From Vairimorpha ceranae (taxonomy: Eukaryota > Microsporidia > Nosematidae): DNA of 11,059 bases. Where the stretch lies: the NCBI RefSeq assembly GCF_000988165.1, contig NW_020169403.1, forward strand, positions 1-11,059, given 5' to 3'. The position numbers and the translations under genes were made by a program. Below are positions 7,584-11,059 of the stretch, one piece after another. The notes under the pieces are model-generated. The model was not told the origin of the DNA, ran no database searches, and saw nothing but the letters and a program-made list of their open reading frames with translations. Numbering within the stretch: the first letter of the stretch is position 1; every line of letters starts with the position of its first letter.

Positions 7584-8040
7584 CTACCCCTACATCTTAT
7601 CATGTTATTTCTTTTTTTATGATATTATATCCTAAAAAAAATTCTACTGTCTTTGAGTTGTCTTAAAAATATGATTTGGTAAATTTAAAATTTCATATTT
7701 TTTCTTTTTAATTTTCCATAAAAAAGATTAAAAAAAACTTTTTTTATCTTCACTTCATCTTTCCATACCTTTAAATTTTATGTACAAAATTTGAAGAAAG
7801 TGTACGTAGTTTTTGGAAAAAAAGCTAAAAAGATGAAGTGGCGCAAAATATCATACGTAAAATTATTTATTGGATGTTTATTGCCTATTCCATTTTAAGA
7901 GTCCAGATCTTTCTTTATATGGATTTGTTTTCGTATCCTTCGTCCTTTTCATCTAGGGTTTACATTGTTTCTTTGTTAATTTTGTTTTATTAAAATCATC
8001 AAATAAATGAATTGACATTCTAGGTTTCTAAATTCTTACA
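7584..8040. other. Spacer between two coding relics
   Basis: No gene is visible. The stretch holds long A and T runs and the inverted repeat at 7751-7840. Short protein-like minus-strand runs near 7980-7920 may be the tail of the relic at 8041-8880. Confidence 0.35.
7751..7840. repeat. 12-base inverted repeat with 66-base spacer
   Basis: CACTTCATCTTT at 7751-7762 is the exact reverse complement of 7829-7840. The arms have no flanking target duplication that I can see. It could be the remains of a tiny inverted-repeat element or a stem in a transcript; 12 perfect bases within 90 are unlikely but not impossible by chance. Confidence 0.4.
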
Positions 8041-8880
8041 CTGATCTGAATAGTTCCCAACTTTTAAAATCACTATTTTTAAATCAATCTTACCTGTCAA
8101 GTGTCTTATATGGTTTTGCCTTAATTAATATCTGCTTTTTCTACCAGAGGTCTTATAAAGAATCTTGAGTGTCAACCGATATCTGCTAAAAAACCTCCTT
8201 AAACCTCTCTATGTATCCTTTAAATATTATTTGTTTCTATTACAATCACTTATGTTTACATATCTCCTTTCTTTTGTCACCAACTCCCTTCTTCCTGTCT
8301 TGGTCATTTTATAACCTTTTTCAGTCATTACTTCAAAGTCGCTTAAGCTTAAATTGCTAAAACTCAACCATTTAAATTTTTCTTATACTTTTTATTAAAA
8401 TACGCTTCTCTTGCCTTTCTGCCAGAACGATTCCGGTCACATATAATTATTATTAGCAGTAAAGTAAATAACACCCGTATACCATATTTACGCTTTTATC
8501 ATTAAAAATTGCTTCTTTAACCGTATACTTATAAACTTTTTGTTGACTCCTCATATTCTTTTATTTTCTCTCGCTCTCTTCCTCTTCCCTACTCTCATAG
8601 TGCGTTTTTTTCTAAATTCTTCTACTTTTTCTTTTTTCTTCAAATTTCGTATCATAATAATATTCAACACTCTACTCGCGCTTTCTAAAATTTTCTTTCT
8701 TTAGAACTCAACTTCAATCATCTCTAAATCCAGAACATACAAAACAATTCCCGATACTTCTTAATGTCTTCTGAAAACCTGGACATAGTCGGCATAAAGA
8801 ACAATTTGTGCGTATTGCTCCTACTTGTGCTTATCGTAAATTGGAGGAGCTTAAATAATTGGGTCTTTTTGATAATTTTG
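8041..8880 (-). pseudogene. Long decayed coding region of unknown family
   Basis: The minus strand is purine-rich and one frame reads for 280 codons with about 14 stops, roughly half of what such base composition predicts. Other frames are also locally open, for example 68 codons ending near 8708, so frameshifts are likely. Visible stretches include I-V-L-Y-A-D-Y-V-Q-V-F at about 8805-8773, which resembles the F/Y-x-D-D box of a reverse transcriptase with the second Asp lost. There is also a long Lys/Arg/Glu-rich segment (8640-8550). A LINE-type element is conceivable, but no other reverse transcriptase block could be recognised. It sits between two transposase pseudogenes in the same orientation. 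I regard it as a dead mobile element or host gene of unknown kind. Confidence 0.35.
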
Positions 8881-8934
8881 CCTACATTTTTTTTCCAAAA
8901 AATAAGGGAAAAAAAATAAATATTAACAATTTAA

Positions 8935-9592
8935 TTAGACAAATATTTTTTTTACCTCTGAAAACTCGATATTATTAATGTCCATGATATCTCCTTTTAT
9001 GTGTATATTTAACGGTCTAATCATCAATTTAATCTCTAAAAAACGCTATTTTTCTTTCGCATTGTACTTTTAATATAGCTCCAACCCCCCCGTTATATTA
9101 TAAGCATGGGTTCTGTATTGTGATCTAAATCCAACCGAATGATTAACGATAGAATGACTTAGATTTCTTTCAACGGCGAAATAAGAAGCAAAGCCATCAG
9201 GATTTAACATGCTTTCATGCTTAACATAAGGACTTATTGCTTCTTGTATAAAAGGAATTGTTCGATTTATCCCACTAACAATAAAAAAATATCCCCAGTA
9301 TAATCAGCAGTCGTAAATTTTCAAATAATCCTGTGTAGTTAAAAAACATTTCTTCTACTTCGACTATATTCTTAGGTTCCCTGTGATAACTATATATGTA
9401 TAATATCCAATTTAAAACATCTTAATAGCAAAATTTTATAATTAGCTATTGTTGCATCTAAAAGCTAAAGAAATTATACAACTGAAAAAAATTGATACCT
9501 AACAGCAAACAATAAATAAGTTATACTACTTTCGTTAAAAAAATTTTAAATGAAATAAATAGGGTCTTTTCTGGAATCCTCTTTTGAGACAT
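8935..9592 (-). pseudogene. ISXO2/IS1595-like transposase pseudogene, copy 2
   Basis: From 9300 to 8938 one minus-strand frame reads 121 codons with only two stops (TAA near 9070, TAG near 9046). In order it shows Y-F-F-I-V, I-x-P-Y-V-K-x-E-S, N-P-D-G-F-A-S-Y, H-S-I-V-N-H-S-V-G-F, T-H-A-Y-N-I and L-E-L-Y-x-K-Y-N. This is the catalytic half of ISXO2-like transposases: the second Asp in T-D-G-x-x-x-Y, then the V-N-H-S-x-x-F box, then H-T-N-x-I-E-G-x-W-x-x-L-K. The Glu/Trp part is mutated around a run of seven G. Upstream, in other frames, F-R-C-N-N-S (near 9455) and W-I-L-Y-I-Y-S-Y-H (9410-9380) fit the zinc-ribbon end and helical region, and ATG 9592 could be the old start. The part with the first Asp seems deleted. 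It is dead by deletion, frameshifts and stops. Confidence 0.72.
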
Positions 9593-9989
9593 TTATAAGC
9601 TGTAATGTTTATTTTGCCTTTTATAATCAAAAATTTACATAGATTCATGCAATGTTGACAATCACGTATAGATGAAATGATATCATTCTTAATTAAAAAT
9701 TCCTTAGGTTTTTTATTTCACAAAAAATTATAATTTATTTAATTTTTTAAGGGCTAATTTTAAAGCACAACCCTAACAATATTAGTCAAATTCAATCTAT
9801 GGTAATAAAAATCAAAATTTGAATATACTTTTTAAATATTTACAATAGAAAAGGTTTACAATATTATTTATGGTTTTAAGGTGCATTTTGGACAAATAAA
9901 GAAAATTTTAGCGTTTTTTATTGGCTTGTCTATAGAATTCTGCTTACAATTTAATTTTGTAGTTTTTGTTTATAATCATCACCACCTTC
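9593..9989. other. Gene-free A+T-rich stretch
   Basis: I see no gene or clear relic. A perfect 12-base palindrome, AATGATATCATT, lies at 9676-9687. The segment separates the transposase pseudogene from the tandem repeat units. Confidence 0.45.
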
Positions 9990-10352
9990 TATATATATAA
10001 AAAGTTTAAATCTTAATATTTTTTTATTTTTAAACCCTTCTTTTTAAAAAATTTTAAAATTCTTAGTATTTTTCATTAAGAACGAGTAGCATCATTTGGG
10101 GATTTTTTCTCAAAGCACGGAACGTTGTTTTTGTGCATTTCCCCTTGTTTTTAATTAGTTTAATTAATATTATATAAGGTGTCTATAGCATATTTCAATT
10201 AATAATAAAAAGAGCCAATTTGTAATTAAAAATAATAAAATAAGTACATACTAAAGGGCATCATATACATTTAAAAAGAAAGAACACACATTATGTTTGT
10301 AATCCCGTTTTAAACGGGATAGTGCAAGCTAATAAATATATATAAAAAATTT
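9990..10352 (+). repeat. Repeat unit, copy 2 (first of a tandem pair)
   Basis: This unit is homologous over its length to 1124-1467 and shares its 3' boundary with the next unit. It begins and ends with the near-identical sequence ATATATATAAAAA(G/A)TTT (9991-10007 and 10336-10352). It carries the 15-mer TGTTTTTGTGCATTT (10126-10140) identical to copy 1. The hairpin at 10302-10320 has an 8-pair stem, ATCCCGTT/AACGGGAT, with loop TTA. Relative to copy 1 the stem differs yet stays paired. The middle third is recognisably related but has small insertions and deletions. Confidence 0.68.
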
Positions 10353-10678
10353 GAATCCGAACATTATTATTTTTTAATCTTTTTTTTTTTCAAATTTTGG
10401 AAAAGTTTTTTTAAATAAATAAAAATCTTTCATGGTTGACTATATTATATAAAGCTTAATTTTTCTAATATATATAACCTTTAGTTGTTTTCAATTATTC
10501 AAATTATAAAATGTGCGCTATTGTCATCTAAAATTAAAAGTGTTACATGTGTAATTTTAAAACAATACATACATGCATAAGACATATACACATAATTTAA
10601 ACAAAGAAAGCATGTATCGTATTCAAGTCCCCATTTTAAATGGAATAGCATTAGCTAGTTGATATATAAAAAGAATTT
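10336..10678 (+). repeat. Repeat unit, copy 3 (second of the tandem pair)
   Basis: This starts at the TATA-like boundary that ends copy 2 and ends at GATATATAAAAAGAATTT (10661-10678). Its second half aligns with copies 1 and 2 through the hairpin, here reduced to CCATT-TTA-AATGG at 10631-10643, followed by the shared GGAATAGCATTAGCTA. The 15-mer of the first half is not conserved; only GTTGTTTT (10483-10490) remains near its expected place. It is the most diverged copy and lies directly upstream of the two right-edge ORFs. Confidence 0.55.
10662..10670 (+). promoter_or_regulatory. TATA-like box at the end of repeat copy 3
   Basis: ATATATAAA stands 69 bases before the ATG at 10739 and at the same place relative to the hairpin as in the other two repeat copies. 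It could serve the small ORF or the secreted-protein gene downstream. A+T-rich DNA makes chance TATA boxes common, so conservation among repeat copies is the only support. Confidence 0.28.
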
Positions 10679-10738
10679 ATAGTAGAAGAAAAGATAGATA
10701 TAAGTCTAACTTCATTTAATTAAAAATATTTAGCTCGC

Positions 10739-10888
10739 ATGGACAAAAAATGCGTGCATTATACTATAAATGACATAAATATAGATGATAGTGTTTTAAT
10801 AAAAAAGATTTTAACACTAAGAGTAAAACAAAAAAGTTTAAATAAGATTCATTTTATTCTACGATTAAAAAAGAAATTAAATTTTTAG
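10739..10888 (+). CDS. Small ORF, 49 residues, possible truncated paralogue
   Basis: ATG 10739 opens 49 codons ending at TAG 10886-10888. The peptide is lysine/isoleucine-rich (N-D-I-N-I-D-D-S-V-L-I-K-K) and has no motif I know. Its bases at about 10770-10828 resemble 10897-10952, just before and over the start of the secreted-protein gene. This ORF may therefore be a broken tandem copy of that gene's 5' region, or a short upstream ORF. A TATA-like box lies 69 bases upstream. It is too short to be sure. Confidence 0.28.
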   Translation: MDKKCVHYTINDINIDDSVLIKKILTLRVKQKSLNKIHFILRLKKKLNF

Positions 10889-10937
10889 CAATAATAGCAT
10901 AAAAATTGAAAATAATGATACTGTTAAAACTGTTTTA

Positions 10938-11059
10938 ATGACTCTAGTAAAAAAAATGTTCTTTTCGATAATTCTCTTTTTCTTGCATGTTTACGCTCCT
11001 ACTCCTTATAGTGTTATAAAAGTAAACTTATCTAGATTTGATATGCACATCACTTCTTG
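10938..11059 (+). CDS. 5' end of a gene for a secreted or membrane protein
   Basis: The frame is open from ATG 10938 to the window edge, with 40 complete codons. Residues 1-6 (M-T-L-V-K-K) and the hydrophobic run that follows (M-F-F-S-I-I-L-F-F-L-H-V-Y-A) make a typical signal peptide, with likely cleavage after Ala20, before P-T-P-Y-S. A second ATG at 10956 would give a shorter n-region and is also possible. The mature part visible is only about 20 residues and not recognisable. An in-frame TAA at 10878 bounds the frame upstream. Codon use is less A+T-biased than the flanks. Exported spore or host-interface proteins of microsporidia begin like this, but so do many others. Confidence 0.6.
   Translation, partial: MTLVKKMFFSIILFFLHVYAPTPYSVIKVNLSRFDMHITS

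Noticed and set aside
7880..7910. Minus-strand ATGGAATAGGCAATAA resembling the 3' part of the repeat hairpin block
   Set aside because: The other arm of the stem and all other blocks are absent, so chance is the simpler explanation.
10097..10101. CCCC followed by ATGATG on the minus strand near 10090-10100
   Set aside because: The frame closes after 10 codons and lies inside the repeat unit.
1..11059. tRNA, rRNA, CRISPR or bacterial operon features
   Set aside because: No tRNA TPsiC-like arm with matching acceptor, no rRNA-like conserved block, no regular short spacers and no ribosome-binding sites were seen; the sequence looks eukaryotic.

Overview
The window looks like a gene-poor, strongly A+T-rich stretch of a eukaryotic genome, most likely a microsporidian of the expanded, repeat-laden kind. 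Two signals favour this. The only long gene is intronless with a short 3' end, and a CCCC tract lies 10 bases before its ATG, like the CCC-type start-site signal described in microsporidia. Most of the remaining DNA is gene-free or holds worn-out mobile-element coding sequence. No tRNA, rRNA or CRISPR is visible. The organism call is an inference.

Layout. Left part (1-2515): minus-strand coding relics. A retropepsin/reverse-transcriptase-like stretch (1-418) resembles a Ty3/gypsy element, a helix-turn-helix-like fragment lies at 747-911, and a longer relic (1749-2515) has a possible zinc knuckle and protease-like end. A roughly 330-base repeat unit (1124-1467) sits among them. Centre (2738-4433): one intact minus-strand gene for a 555-residue protein I cannot identify, with an upstream CCCC signal and a downstream AATAAA. 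Beyond it are a weak plus-strand relic (4593-5018), two doubtful minus-strand small ORFs (5304-5793) and a plausible 72-residue membrane protein (5958-6176).

Right part (6748-9592): the plus strand is unusually pyrimidine-rich because three decayed minus-strand coding regions lie here. Two read as ISXO2/IS1595-like DDE transposase pseudogenes (6748-7583 and 8935-9592; the second is the clearest call in the window). An unidentified relic (8041-8880) lies between them. At 9990-10678 two more units of the 330-350 base repeat stand in tandem. They lead directly into a small ORF (10739-10888) and the start of a gene for a secreted protein that runs off the right edge (10938 onward).

The genes do not form an evident pathway. 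The region is best read as one conserved housekeeping-type or lineage-specific gene, a few small membrane or secreted proteins, and a graveyard of transposons. The most novel item is the dispersed and tandem repeat with a conserved short hairpin and TATA-like unit boundaries.
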